From the NCBI GenBank assembly GCA_043778315.1, contig JAYWGJ010000201.1, positions 1 through 28,993 of the forward strand: 28,993 nucleotides of DNA. The letters run 5' to 3'. A program made the position numbers and the translations under genes. Positions 1 through 8,130 of this stretch are shown here, piece by piece (within the stretch, counting starts at the first letter, position 1; every line of letters starts with the position of its first letter). This DNA is from JBEEMU01 sp043778315. GTDB lineage: Bacteria > Bacteroidota > Bacteroidia > Chitinophagales > Saprospiraceae. Under the pieces are notes generated by a model. It made no database searches. It was not told where the DNA came from and worked only from the letters and a program-made list of their open reading frames with translations.

Positions 1-193
1 TATTTTTTTAATTAATTGATTTACAACATTTTATAGGTATTATATTGTGATTAAAAATATTTATATCCAATTGTTTTTTGATGCAACCTTTTTTGAAAAC
101 CTAAAATTAGAGGTAAGCTAATCTCATCGATTTTGTATTTTAGCAAAAGATTGGATTTTTAAAAAATAAAATGCAATTACAAAACTATATTTT

Positions 194-201
194 TAACTTT
201 G
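194..201 (+). promoter_or_regulatory. Possible -7 promoter element for the glycosyltransferase gene
   Basis: TAACTTTG matches the Bacteroidota -7 consensus TAnnTTTG and lies about 80 bases before the preferred start of the glycosyltransferase. No clear TTTG box is seen at the usual upstream distance, so support is moderate to weak. Confidence 0.35.
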
Positions 202-281
202 TGACTAATTTGTAAAAAATGACGCTGTAATAATTGGTAGTTTTTATTACTAATAGGCACTCATTTATCAATCCTAAACAC

Positions 282-1424
282 ATGAATATCGTCGGTCGGC
301 GCAAAAAAATAATACTGGTATCTAATACTGCTTGGAGTATTTACAATTTCCGAAAGGGACTTGTAAATGCTTTATTATCAAATGGTTATGAAGTTATTAT
401 CGTTGCCGAAGCGGACAAATATGTTAAAGATATTATAGCTGAAGGCTGGCACTTTGTACCACTAAAACATATAGATAGGTTCGGCAGTAACCCTATCTGC
501 GACCTACAATTTGCGGCTGAACTGCGCTATATTTACCAGCGCATTCAACCCGATTTTATCATTCATTATACTATAAAACCAAATGTGTATGGCGGTTTTG
601 TGGCTTGGCAATTAGGTATTAAAAATCTGATGCTTGTGACAGGCTTAGGTCGGGTTTTTTCTGATAATAATAATTTTTCTTCGCGTATCGCGCAATACTT
701 ATACGGCGCGATTTGCAGGGTAGCAACCGACGTTTGGTTTTTGAATGAAGACGATAAGCAGCTTTTTTTACAAAAAAACTATGTGCAGCCGCAGCAGGCT
801 GGTTTGCTGCATAGCGAAGGCATAGATACCGAATATTTTAAGCCACAAAATATTGATAATCAAGTATTTACATTTTTATTAATTGCGCGTTTGCTCAAAG
901 ATAAAGGCATCGGTGAATATATAGAAGCGGCGCGAAGAATGAAAGCGGAAGGTATAGCGGTAGAGTTTCAAGTCTTAGGATTTTTTGAAGCCGAAAACCC
1001 GCATTTTGTATCTAAACAACTGCTAACGAGTGCCTTAGAGGCGCGTACTATTTCTTATTTAGGTGAGACCGAAGATGTGCGTCCCTACATAGCTGCTGCC
1101 GATTGCATCGTTTTGCCTACCTTTTATAAAGAGGGCGTTCCGCGTTGTTTACTCGAGGCTGCGGCGATGGCAAAACCGATTGTAGCGACTGATGTGTCGG
1201 GTTGCCGCGATGTAGTAGAAGACAAAATAAATGGATTACTTTGCGCGCCGCGTGACATCAACGATTTAGTCACAAAATTGAAGTTAATGTATTCGATGCC
1301 CTTGGTAGAGCGGACGCGAATGGGGGCGGCAGGGCGCGAGCGCGTAGTTGCTCGATTTTCGGAGGAGTTTATAATTGCGTGCTACTTAGCATTTCTAAAA
1401 AATGCACTTCAAAACGGCGCTTAA
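282..1424 (+). CDS. Glycosyltransferase family 4 protein
   Basis: A GT-B fold glycosyltransferase of about 380 residues, likely to move a sugar from a nucleotide-sugar donor onto a lipid-linked or surface polysaccharide acceptor at the cytoplasmic membrane face. The N-terminus has the family's opening strand followed by an SNTAWSIYNFRKGL segment typical of this group. The C-terminal donor site has the E-x7-E type motif in KEGVPRCLLEAAA followed by KPIVATDVSGCRD. The frame stays open upstream to a TTG at 234, but the ATG at 282 sits at the family's usual start, just before the first beta strand. No polysaccharide operon is visible; the gene stands alone at the left edge, so partners may lie outside the window. 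The sugar and acceptor cannot be told from sequence. Confidence 0.85.
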   Translation: MNIVGRRKKIILVSNTAWSIYNFRKGLVNALLSNGYEVIIVAEADKYVKDIIAEGWHFVPLKHIDRFGSNPICDLQFAAELRYIYQRIQPDFIIHYTIKPNVYGGFVAWQLGIKNLMLVTGLGRVFSDNNNFSSRIAQYLYGAICRVATDVWFLNEDDKQLFLQKNYVQPQQAGLLHSEGIDTEYFKPQNIDNQVFTFLLIARLLKDKGIGEYIEAARRMKAEGIAVEFQVLGFFEAENPHFVSKQLLTSALEARTISYLGETEDVRPYIAAADCIVLPTFYKEGVPRCLLEAAAMAKPIVATDVSGCRDVVEDKINGLLCAPRDINDLVTKLKLMYSMPLVERTRMGAAGRERVVARFSEEFIIACYLAFLKNALQNGA

Positions 1425-1492
1425 TATTATTAAAAATAAAAATACGTTAATATTTGTAAATCATAATATTAAGATAATTATGACAATTAATA

Positions 1493-1525
1493 TTTGCACG
1501 ACTAATGCAATATAGCTTACCTTTG
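1493..1525 (+). promoter_or_regulatory. Bacteroidota-type promoter
   Basis: TTTG at 1493-1496 and TACCTTTG at 1518-1525, 21 bases apart, fit the TTTG / TAnnTTTG consensus. Because the element overlaps the upstream end of the open frame (1505), it argues that the real start of the next gene is the ATG at 1568. Confidence 0.55.
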
Positions 1526-1567
1526 TGCGAGAATTTAACGAGTCGTAACCTCCATTTTATTGTAATT

Positions 1568-1921
1568 ATGTGTAACCAACATTTCATCAAAATCATTTTA
1601 TTTAGTGCTTGTTTTGTTTTTAGTTCTTCTTTGTTTGCGTCCGACGTATTACCACAAAAATCCAATTTTGACTTAGCCGTATTTGATGCAGGAAAACGCG
1701 AATATGTGCAGTTTTCGATAGAAAACGACATGAATACTGAGTTTTTCTACTATTTAGGGGGCAGTAAAAACACGATTGACCGTGCGGTAGTGCGTACTTT
1801 CAACTTCCCCGAAGGTACAGAACTGTATTTTTGGGAGAATGGCAAAGGTAAGTTGTGGCTCAAAATAGAAGCGAATATGAATAAACAAGCGTTTCAGCTT
1901 TCCAAGTTGATAAGCCACTAA
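1568..1921 (+). CDS. Small secreted protein of unknown function
   Basis: About 117 residues from the ATG at 1568. The frame is open back to 1505, but that stretch overlaps a good promoter element, and only the start at 1568 gives a clean signal peptide: a short N-region, a hydrophobic core (IKIILFSACFVFSSSLF) and a likely cleavage after an Ala-Ser pair. The mature part is about 90 residues, mixed alpha/beta in character, with aromatic segments such as YLGG and ELYFWENGKGKLWL. I do not recognise a family. The gene is followed by a strong bidirectional terminator, so it appears monocistronic. Most likely periplasmic or secreted. Confidence 0.6.
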   Translation: MCNQHFIKIILFSACFVFSSSLFASDVLPQKSNFDLAVFDAGKREYVQFSIENDMNTEFFYYLGGSKNTIDRAVVRTFNFPEGTELYFWENGKGKLWLKIEANMNKQAFQLSKLISH

Positions 1922-1946
1922 ACTCAGACGCTACACGTTGTAGCAA

Positions 1947-1990
1947 CAAAAAAAAGCCGTACCGATGTGTGACATCGATACGGCTTTTTT
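1947..1990. terminator. Bidirectional hairpin terminator
   Basis: AAAAGCCGT...CCGATGT pairs with ACATCG...ACGGCTTTT around a GTG loop, with an A-run on the left and a T-run on the right. It lies between two convergent genes (small secreted protein on plus, glyS on minus) and can serve both. Confidence 0.85.
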
Positions 1991-2025
1991 ATTTATCAAA
2001 AATAAATTATTTCACCTGATTTATA

Positions 2026-3579
2026 TTATTGCAACAAACTGCGCATATCTACTTTTTGACGGACGTGCTGCTCTATATCTGCAATCGGAATGCGGATTTG
2101 CGTGAGCGTATCGCGGTCGCGAAGCGTGACGCAGTTGTCCTCGAGCGTCTCAAAATCTACGGTCACGCAGTACGGCGTGCCTATCGCATCCTGCCGACGG
2201 TAGCGTCTGCCGATAGCGTCTTTTTCGTCGTATTGCGCGTTGAACGCAAAACGAAGGTCGTTATATATAGCACGAGCCTTGTCGGTGAGTTCCTCTTTAT
2301 TTTTTAATAACGGCAAAACTGCTACCTTGATTGGTGCAAGCGCGGGGTGCAATTTCAGCACTATCCGCGAACTCTCCTTGCCGTCCGCGTCGGGGACAAT
2401 CTCCTCTTGCAGCGCGTTCGATACCACCGCCAAAAACATACGGTCGCAGCCGACCGACGTTTCTACCACATACGGAACGTAGCTTTCATTAAGTTCGGGG
2501 TCAAAATATTGCATTTTTTTGCCCGAATGTTCTTGATGCGCCTTCAAATCAAAATCGGTACGAGAGTGTATGCCCTCGAGTTCTTTCCTACCAAATGGAA
2601 ATTCGAACTGAATATCTACGGCAGCATCGGCGTAGTGCGCGAGGTTATCATGGTCTTTAAATGTCAGCTTTTCGGGTGGCGTACCCAACGCCAAATGCCA
2701 CTGCATACGCGCCGCTTTCCATTTCGCGTACCATTCTTTTTGTGTGCCAGGGCGGATAAAAAATTGCATTTCCATTTGTTCAAATTCGCGCATACGAAAA
2801 ATAAACTGCCGCGCCACTATTTCGTTGCGAAACGCTTTGCCGATTTGCGCGATACCAAACGGAATTTTTTGTCGCGACGATTTTTGTACATTCAAAAAAT
2901 TAACAAAAATGCCTTGTGCGGTTTCGGGGCGAAGGTAGAGTTTTTCGTCGCTGCCGCCTGTCGCGCCGCCGAGTTGCGTATTAAACATCAAATTGAATTG
3001 ACGCACGTCCGTCCAATTTTTTGAGCCGCTTACTTCGCAAACAATGCCGAGTTCCTCTATTAACGCCTTCACATCAGCGAGATTAGCGGTGCGCAAGCCT
3101 TCGGCGAGGCGATGCTCGATGCGTTTGCATTCATCGATATAGCCTTTTACGCGCTCATTTGTTTGTTTGTACATGGCTGCATCAAACGTTTCGCCGAAGC
3201 GTTTTTGCGCTTTTTCTATCTCTTTTTCTACTTTTGCCTCTATTTTAGCAACGTGTTCTTCTACCAATACGTCGGCCCGGTAGCGTTTTTTGCTGTCTTT
3301 ATTGTCTATCAACGGGTCGTTGAACGCATCGACATGACCGCTCGCTTTCCAAGTCGTCGGGTGCATAAATATAGCGCAATCCAAACCCACTATGTTTTCG
3401 TGCATTTGTACCATGCTGCGCCACCAATATTCTTTAATATTATTTTTGAGCAACACGCCATACACGCCGTAGTCGTACACGGCACTTAAACCGTCATAAA
3501 TTTCTGACGATGGATAAACAAAACCGTACTCTTTGCAATGCGATATAATTCGCTTAAATTGTTCTTCTGCGGACAACAT
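2026..3579 (-). CDS. glyS: Glycyl-tRNA synthetase (single-chain, dimeric type)
   Basis: Class II aminoacyl-tRNA synthetase charging tRNA-Gly with glycine in the cytoplasm. The 517-residue length fits the alpha2 bacterial/archaeal-type enzyme rather than the separate alpha and beta chains of E. coli. Visible signatures are LRPETAQGIFVNF, the motif 2 region with FRNEI and the REFEQMEMQFF loop, motif 3 as VETSVGCDRMF, and a C-terminal anticodon-binding domain (HPALAPIKVAVLPL onward, ending with RDRDTLTQIRI). The start at 3579 gives the expected MLSAEEQFKRII opening. It is transcribed alone, from a TATCTTTG promoter element about 40 bases upstream, and ends at a terminator shared with the convergent small gene. 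Confidence 0.96.
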   Translation of the reverse strand: MLSAEEQFKRIISHCKEYGFVYPSSEIYDGLSAVYDYGVYGVLLKNNIKEYWWRSMVQMHENIVGLDCAIFMHPTTWKASGHVDAFNDPLIDNKDSKKRYRADVLVEEHVAKIEAKVEKEIEKAQKRFGETFDAAMYKQTNERVKGYIDECKRIEHRLAEGLRTANLADVKALIEELGIVCEVSGSKNWTDVRQFNLMFNTQLGGATGGSDEKLYLRPETAQGIFVNFLNVQKSSRQKIPFGIAQIGKAFRNEIVARQFIFRMREFEQMEMQFFIRPGTQKEWYAKWKAARMQWHLALGTPPEKLTFKDHDNLAHYADAAVDIQFEFPFGRKELEGIHSRTDFDLKAHQEHSGKKMQYFDPELNESYVPYVVETSVGCDRMFLAVVSNALQEEIVPDADGKESSRIVLKLHPALAPIKVAVLPLLKNKEELTDKARAIYNDLRFAFNAQYDEKDAIGRRYRRQDAIGTPYCVTVDFETLEDNCVTLRDRDTLTQIRIPIADIEQHVRQKVDMRSLLQ

Positions 3580-3616
3580 ATTGATATTAATGTAAATTAT
3601 TGATAAAATTATCTTG

Positions 3617-3624
3617 CAAAGATA
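3617..3624 (-). promoter_or_regulatory. -7 promoter element for glyS
   Basis: On the minus strand this reads TATCTTTG followed by CA, a full match to TAnnTTTG, about 40 bases before the glyS start. No clear upstream TTTG box. Confidence 0.5.
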
Positions 3625-3662
3625 AGAAAATTAGTACCGTTTTTGAAATAAATAAAATATAC

Positions 3663-5495
3663 CTAATCCGCTGTACTGGTATCAAATTGCAGGCGCGCCA
3701 AATTGCTATACACGCCGTTCGGCAACTCGGTGAGTTCGTCGTGCGTGCCTTGCTCCACTATTTGCCCGTTTTCTAGGACGTAGATGCAATCTACGTCGCG
3801 GATAGTTGCCAAGCGGTGCGCCACGATAATTGAGGTGCGTCCTTTCATCAGTTCCTCTAATGCCTCTTGTACTAAGCGTTCACTTTCGGCATCGAGCGAC
3901 GAAGTTGCTTCGTCGAGTAGCAATATGGCAGGGTCGCGGAGAATAGCGCGTGCGATAGCGAGGCGTTGCCGCTGTCCGCCGCTCAGTTTGATGCCGCGTT
4001 CGCCTACGAGCGTACCCAATCCTTCTGGGAATTTTTGTATGAACGACCACGCGTTTGCTTTTTCGGCAGCCGCTATAATCTCGGCATCGGTAGCCGACGG
4101 TTTGCCGTAAGCGATATTATCGCGGATAGAACCGCCAAAAAGTATAACCTCTTGCGGGACAATCGCTATGTTTTGGCGAAAGCCAAGCAAATCAAAATCT
4201 TGAATATTTTTGCCGTCTATCCATATATTTCCGCCGCTCAACTCATAAAAACGCAGTAAAAGCTGTACAATCGTACTTTTGCCCGCGCCGCTTTGTCCTA
4301 CCAGGGCAACTTTCTGACCTGCTTTTATGTCAATATTAATACCTTTAAGGATAGTGAGTTCGGGGCGCGTCGGGTAAGTAAACACCGCGTTTTCGAGGCG
4401 AATATCGCCTTTTATAGGCGTGAGCGTACTTTTTTCGGCGATAGTCAAGTCAATTTCTGACGGCGCGTCGAGGATTTGTCGGACGCGCTCCGTTGCGCCG
4501 ATAGCGCGCAAAAGCTGCGTATATAAATCGCCTAAACTACCAATACTGCCACCAATTACCATCGTATAAACAATAAAAGAGAGCAAATCGCCCGATTTCA
4601 TGCTGCCCGATTGCACCAATTGCATACCGTTCCACATCATAAAAACGATGCCACCGAACAGCGCGGAAATCACAAAAGCAAAAAATATACCGCGTATGTG
4701 CGCGAACTGAATAGAGAGTTGCACCACTTTATCCATCGAGGCAGTGTAGCGGCGAAACTCGTACCACTCGTTCGTGAACGCCTTGACGATGCTAATCGAT
4801 TGTAGCGTTTCTTCTACCACCACGTTCGTATTAGCGAGTTCATCTTGTCGCTCTTTCGATAATTTGCGGATATACCGCCCAAAAACAATGGCGGCGATAA
4901 CGATAAACGGGAAGGTCGCTAACATCAGCATCGCCAAATACGGCGACATATATAGTATGACGATGATGCCCGCCACAAACACGATAATCTGTCGAACGAA
5001 CTCGACGAGCGTCAAGGAAATGGTATCTTGCAGTTGGTTTACGTCGTTCGTGATGCGGCTGCTTAGTTCGCCTACGCGCTGCTCTTCTAAGTACGGAATG
5101 TGCAGCGTGATGAGTTTTTGGTACAAGGCTTTACGCACATCTGCCAAGCCTTTTTCGCTCACATTGGCGAAAAGCCGCACCCTAAAATACGACACAAACC
5201 CTTGCAGTACAAGGACTCCCGCGAGCAGCAAGCCCATCGTATTGAGGTTTAAGCCGTAGTGCGGAAACGTCGGTTTGCCTTGCGCAATGTTCAGCCATTC
5301 GCCGAACGCCCAAGGGAAAAACACGAACACTAAACTACTTACCGCAATCAGTATCATGCCAACTATAAACGACCATTTGTAGGGTAAAATGTACTTAAAA
5401 ATGCTCAGGGCATTTTGTATGCCCTCGCGATTGAGCTTGCCTTTCGGAGCGTCCGCGTCAGGGTCGGCGAGCGTGCCGGGTCTGCGTTGTGCCAT
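3663..5495 (-). CDS. ABC transporter, fused permease and ATPase (MsbA-like exporter)
   Basis: A 610-residue half-transporter: six transmembrane helices in the first ~340 residues (hydrophobic segments such as FIVGMILIAVSSLVFVFF and VFVAGIIVILYMSPYLAMLM) followed by a complete nucleotide-binding domain. Walker A is GQSGAGKST, the signature is LSGGQRQRLAIARA, Walker B is ILLLDEATSSLD, and the switch histidine lies in IVAHRLAT. It should work as a homodimer in the inner membrane. The family includes lipid and drug exporters; the substrate cannot be called. The N-terminus has a charged ~30-residue extension rich in Asp, Pro and Lys before the first helix. No peptidase domain is present, unlike the exporter in the RiPP locus. 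Confidence 0.9.
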   Translation of the reverse strand: MAQRRPGTLADPDADAPKGKLNREGIQNALSIFKYILPYKWSFIVGMILIAVSSLVFVFFPWAFGEWLNIAQGKPTFPHYGLNLNTMGLLLAGVLVLQGFVSYFRVRLFANVSEKGLADVRKALYQKLITLHIPYLEEQRVGELSSRITNDVNQLQDTISLTLVEFVRQIIVFVAGIIVILYMSPYLAMLMLATFPFIVIAAIVFGRYIRKLSKERQDELANTNVVVEETLQSISIVKAFTNEWYEFRRYTASMDKVVQLSIQFAHIRGIFFAFVISALFGGIVFMMWNGMQLVQSGSMKSGDLLSFIVYTMVIGGSIGSLGDLYTQLLRAIGATERVRQILDAPSEIDLTIAEKSTLTPIKGDIRLENAVFTYPTRPELTILKGINIDIKAGQKVALVGQSGAGKSTIVQLLLRFYELSGGNIWIDGKNIQDFDLLGFRQNIAIVPQEVILFGGSIRDNIAYGKPSATDAEIIAAAEKANAWSFIQKFPEGLGTLVGERGIKLSGGQRQRLAIARAILRDPAILLLDEATSSLDAESERLVQEALEELMKGRTSIIVAHRLATIRDVDCIYVLENGQIVEQGTHDELTELPNGVYSNLARLQFDTSTAD

Positions 5496-5559
5496 TTTTT
5501 ATGGTAATAAACTAAGTGTTGTAATTGTATAAAAATTCTATAATAATGAAACAAAAGAA

Positions 5560-5567
5560 CAAAAGTA
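5560..5567 (-). promoter_or_regulatory. -7 promoter element for the ABC exporter
   Basis: The minus strand reads TACTTTTG, matching TAnnTTTG, about 65 bases before the ABC transporter start. No good upstream TTTG box found. Confidence 0.4.
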
Positions 5568-5585
5568 TAGTTTTTAAACCTCTTT

Positions 5586-5619
5586 TTTGCGTATAGCTAA
5601 AAATATTGTTTTAGCTTTG
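5586..5619 (+). promoter_or_regulatory. Promoter for the hemolysin III-family gene
   Basis: TTTG at 5586-5589 and TAGCTTTG at 5612-5619 with 22 bases between them; the coding start follows about 32 bases downstream. Confidence 0.5.
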
Positions 5620-5651
5620 CGGCGCGTAATCAAAAAAATAGAATTTAGCCC

Positions 5652-6287
5652 ATGCAATTAGCTCCCTACACGCCGCAGCAAGAACTCGCTAACGTACTTA
5701 CGCACGCCTTCGGGCTGCTGTTGAGCATGGTCGGCATACCGTTTTTGGTGGCGATAGCGGTGCAGCATCGGCTCGCTGCCCCGCAGTTAGCGAGCATCGG
5801 TTTGTACGCGCTGTCGCTGCTTTTGGTGTACAGTTGCTCTACGGCGTATCACGCCGTCACCGACCTGGGGTTGAAGTGGAAACTCAAATTATTAGACCAT
5901 ATTTGCATCTATTTACTGATTGCGGGGTCTATCACCGCACTGCTGCCGCGCTACGTCGCGCCTGTGCAAAGTACCGTATTTTTAATCGGAATATGGTGCG
6001 CCGTGATTGGCGGTATTGTGTTCAAAATATTTTTTGTCGGACGGTTCAAACTCGCCTCTACCATCATCTATTTGCTGCTCGGCGGCTCGGCTTTTATCAT
6101 GGTCAAGCCGCTATATACGCAGATGCCCGCAGTCGGTTTTTACGCCTTGATGGGCAGTGCGGCGAGCTACGGCTTAGGTACTATTTTTTACCTCAATAAA
6201 CGCATTTATTACCAACACGCGATATGGCATATCTTCGTACTTGGCGGCAGCGTAGGGCATTATGTGTCGTTATTATATAGTATTTAG
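5652..6287 (+). CDS. Hemolysin III-family (PAQR-type) membrane protein
   Basis: A 211-residue integral membrane protein with seven predicted hydrophobic helices. Family hallmarks: an early helix preceded by NVLTHAFGLLLSMVGIPFL, the STAYHAV segment (metal-ligand His), LLDHICIYLLIAGS (conserved Asp-His), and the C-terminal HAIWHIFVLGGSVGHY with two further His residues. In PAQR relatives the His/Asp set forms a zinc site inside the membrane. The usual TYTP after LIAG is replaced here by SITALL, a small deviation. Despite the historical name, a haemolytic role is not implied; membrane homeostasis or hydrolase-like activity has been proposed for the superfamily. Transcribed alone, divergent from the ABC exporter. 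Confidence 0.88.
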   Translation: MQLAPYTPQQELANVLTHAFGLLLSMVGIPFLVAIAVQHRLAAPQLASIGLYALSLLLVYSCSTAYHAVTDLGLKWKLKLLDHICIYLLIAGSITALLPRYVAPVQSTVFLIGIWCAVIGGIVFKIFFVGRFKLASTIIYLLLGGSAFIMVKPLYTQMPAVGFYALMGSAASYGLGTIFYLNKRIYYQHAIWHIFVLGGSVGHYVSLLYSI

Positions 6288-6350
6288 TATATTTACTTAT
6301 GCCAATTTATGTATATTAATTTGTTAATATGATTGAATTGTAGATTAAAG

Positions 6351-6420
6351 TATTGTAAAATACTAATTTGAATGTGTAAATTTATTGTAAAAACACAATT
6401 GTCACATTTTATTTACAATA
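6351..6420. repeat. Nested AT-rich inverted repeat
   Basis: TATTGTAAA (6351-6359) pairs perfectly with TTTACAATA (6412-6420); inside it AATGTG (6371-6376) pairs with CACATT (6403-6408), and innermost ATTGT (6384-6388) with ACAAT (6395-6399). The nesting suggests a folded RNA downstream of the hemolysin III gene. There is no T-run, so it is not a classic terminator. Confidence 0.45.
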
Positions 6421-6570
6421 TCAATAGCCATGATTTCATATTAGTATTTTATATAATTATAAGTCTTAATGCAAGTAAGATAAGCATTTAAGCATATAAA
6501 ATATTATAATATCAATATAATGTAATTTATATATAAGTAAAATGTAATTTACATGGGTGAAAAAATGGAT

Positions 6571-6598
6571 TTTGTACACATAATTAGTATTATCTTTG
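6571..6598 (+). promoter_or_regulatory. Promoter for the DksA-like gene
   Basis: TTTG at 6571-6574 and TATCTTTG (followed by CA) at 6591-6598, 16 bases apart. The coding start is about 106 bases downstream, giving a fairly long leader. Confidence 0.55.
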
Positions 6599-6704
6599 CA
6601 AAAGCATTAAAAAGATAGTGCTAGTTTTAGATATATTAATATCCACCCAACAAAAACTTCTTTTTTAGCTCTTAATTAGTATCATTTTTTAAAACTTAAG
6701 ACTC

Positions 6705-7082
6705 ATGGTGGAAATGCAAGCAACAACCTCTTCGAGATACAGCGACGAAAATCTCGAGGAGTTCCGTTCACTAATCACACTCAAAATTGGAAAATCGCAG
6801 GAGAAACTCGATTTCTTTTTGAAACAAATTGTCGACCTCGCCGACAACCCCGATGCAAAAATCAAAGGCTTCGACGACAGCGTCGGCACTGCCGAAATGG
6901 AACGCACGCAAGAACTCGCAGGCATGGAACGCAAATATTTGACTAATTTGATGAACGCGCTTATCCGCGTGGACAACAAAACCTACGGTATTTGTAGAGA
7001 AACAGGCAAACTTATTCCGAAAGAACGCCTCCGTATTGTGCCGCACGCAACCCTTTGTTTAGATGCAAAAAACAAACGTTAA
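6705..7082 (+). CDS. DksA/TraR-like RNA polymerase-associated protein
   Basis: A 125-residue protein with a long N-terminal coiled-coil region (about residues 10-85, rich in Glu, Lys and Leu) and a C-terminal finger region. In DksA the coiled coil inserts into the RNA polymerase secondary channel and tunes promoter response with ppGpp. The finger reads YGICRETGKLIPKERL and ATLCLDAKNK: only one cysteine remains of each CxxC pair (second positions are Thr and Ala), so the four-cysteine zinc site is incomplete. From memory, this reduced finger is common in Bacteroidota homologues. A second ATG lies at 6714. The gene has its own promoter and ends in a strong hairpin terminator. Confidence 0.85.
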   Translation: MVEMQATTSSRYSDENLEEFRSLITLKIGKSQEKLDFFLKQIVDLADNPDAKIKGFDDSVGTAEMERTQELAGMERKYLTNLMNALIRVDNKTYGICRETGKLIPKERLRIVPHATLCLDAKNKR

Positions 7083-7126
7083 AACTAAAAGTATCCATCG
7101 CACGTTAAAATAATAGATAAACGTAC

Positions 7127-7180
7127 AAAAAATATAGACTGTATCGGTACTAAATAGTACCTTTGCAGTCTATATTTTTT
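7127..7180. terminator. Two-tier hairpin terminator overlapping the lspA promoter
   Basis: A perfect 15-base outer stem (7127-7141 with 7166-7180) ends in a T-run; inside it GGTACT (7146-7151) pairs with AGTACC (7156-7161) around an AAAT loop. It lies 45 bases after the DksA-like gene. The A-run/T-run symmetry would let it act on both strands. Confidence 0.85.
7158..7165 (+). promoter_or_regulatory. lspA: -7 promoter element for lspA, inside the terminator
   Basis: TACCTTTG followed by CA matches TAnnTTTG and lies 26 bases before the lspA ATG. It sits in the right half of the inner hairpin of the preceding terminator, so lspA transcription would start within the terminator's descending arm. 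Confidence 0.5.
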
Positions 7181-7191
7181 ATTTTGGAATC

Positions 7192-7923
7192 ATGTTAGCA
7201 AAAATAAATAAAAATTGGCTCATCGTAGCCATCATCTTATTGATACTTTTTTTAGACCAATCGTTAAAGATTTGGGTAAAAATGCACTTTGCGCTCGGCG
7301 AAGAAATCAACCCGTTAGGGACAGACAAATTCAGGCTGCACTTCGTAGAAAACGAGGGCATGGCTTACGGCATGAAAATAGGCGGTAACTTCGGCAAGCT
7401 GCTCCTTAGCCTCTTCCGCGTGGTCGCGTGTGTATTTTTGGGCTTATGGATGCGCTCGCTGCTGCGCGATCCGAAAGTGCATTTTGGCTTTGTGTGTTGC
7501 CTCGCTTTGATATGGGCTGGCGCGTTCGGTAATATCATCGATAGCGCGGTGTACGGCTTGTTGTTTTCAGAAAGTGGCTTTCACGCGCCTGCTATTTTTA
7601 TGCCGCAAGGCGGCGGTTACGCAGGTTTTTTGCATGGCAAAGTAGTAGATATGTTGTATTTTCCGATATGGCAAGGCATTTTGCCCGATTGGATACCGAT
7701 TTGGGGCGGCTCCTACACCGAGTATTTTCGCCCTGTGTGTAACCTCGCCGATTTCTCTATTTCGGGCGGCGTTTTTATGATAATAATTGGGCAGCTTTGG
7801 TTCTTCCCGACCGAAACCGAAGTAGCGGAAGTAGCCCCAACAGCCGAACGAAACCCGTATAATACCATTACCGCAAGTCCCGAGACTACCGACGCGAATG
7901 ACGAAAGTGTTAATCAAAACTAA
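7192..7923 (+). CDS. lspA: Lipoprotein signal peptidase (signal peptidase II)
   Basis: Inner-membrane aspartyl protease that removes the signal peptide from diacylated prolipoproteins. Four hydrophobic segments are visible. The catalytic pair is Asp117 in GAFGNIIDS and Asp187 in FRPVCNLADFSISGG, matching the family's GNxxDR and FNxAD blocks (the Arg after the first Asp is Ser here). At 243 residues it is clearly longer than the ~165-residue E. coli enzyme. The extra length comes from a periplasmic insert between the two catalytic motifs (about residues 125-180, with MPQGGGYAGFLHGKVVDMLYF) and a hydrophilic C-terminal tail; I recall the insert as usual for Bacteroidota. D22 in FLDQSLK is the conserved N-terminal Asp. 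Confidence 0.95.
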   Translation: MLAKINKNWLIVAIILLILFLDQSLKIWVKMHFALGEEINPLGTDKFRLHFVENEGMAYGMKIGGNFGKLLLSLFRVVACVFLGLWMRSLLRDPKVHFGFVCCLALIWAGAFGNIIDSAVYGLLFSESGFHAPAIFMPQGGGYAGFLHGKVVDMLYFPIWQGILPDWIPIWGGSYTEYFRPVCNLADFSISGGVFMIIIGQLWFFPTETEVAEVAPTAERNPYNTITASPETTDANDESVNQN

Positions 7924-7961
7924 AAATTAGGATTTTATTATATATTGTGTAAAACTAAAAA

Positions 7962-7969
7962 TATCTTTG
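7962..7969 (+). promoter_or_regulatory. Possible -7 element upstream of the first OmpH gene
   Basis: TATCTTTG followed by CA, a full TAnnTTTG match about 160 bases before the coding start. A second candidate lies closer (8041-8068), so this may be a distal start point. Confidence 0.4.
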
Positions 7970-8040
7970 CAAAACGAAATTTTAAGCCGCTCAAACGCCT
8001 TTTAATCACAAAAAAATACCGCTTACTCAAACTCGCTTGT

Positions 8041-8068
8041 TTTGGCAAATGGATTGCTACTATATTTG
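8041..8068 (+). promoter_or_regulatory. Proximal promoter for the first OmpH gene
   Basis: TTTG at 8041-8044 and TATATTTG at 8061-8068, 16 bases apart, about 60 bases before the ATG at 8131. Confidence 0.5.
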
Positions 8069-8130
8069 TATCAAAATTAGTATTTCGTTAGTTATTCATT
8101 TGTTTTACACAATAAAAATTTAAAAAAGCC

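Larger units (their letters stand above)
6288..6704. other. AT-rich intergenic region with an inverted repeat and a promoter
   Basis: No credible coding frame. It holds a nested inverted repeat (6351-6420), a near-duplicate AATGTAATTTA motif at about 6519 and 6541, and a promoter (6571-6598) that leaves a leader of about 100 bases before the DksA-like gene. Confidence 0.6.

Noticed and set aside
2347..3024. A 225-residue plus-strand frame
   Set aside because: Antisense to glyS, with an unlikely composition rich in Phe, Arg and His.
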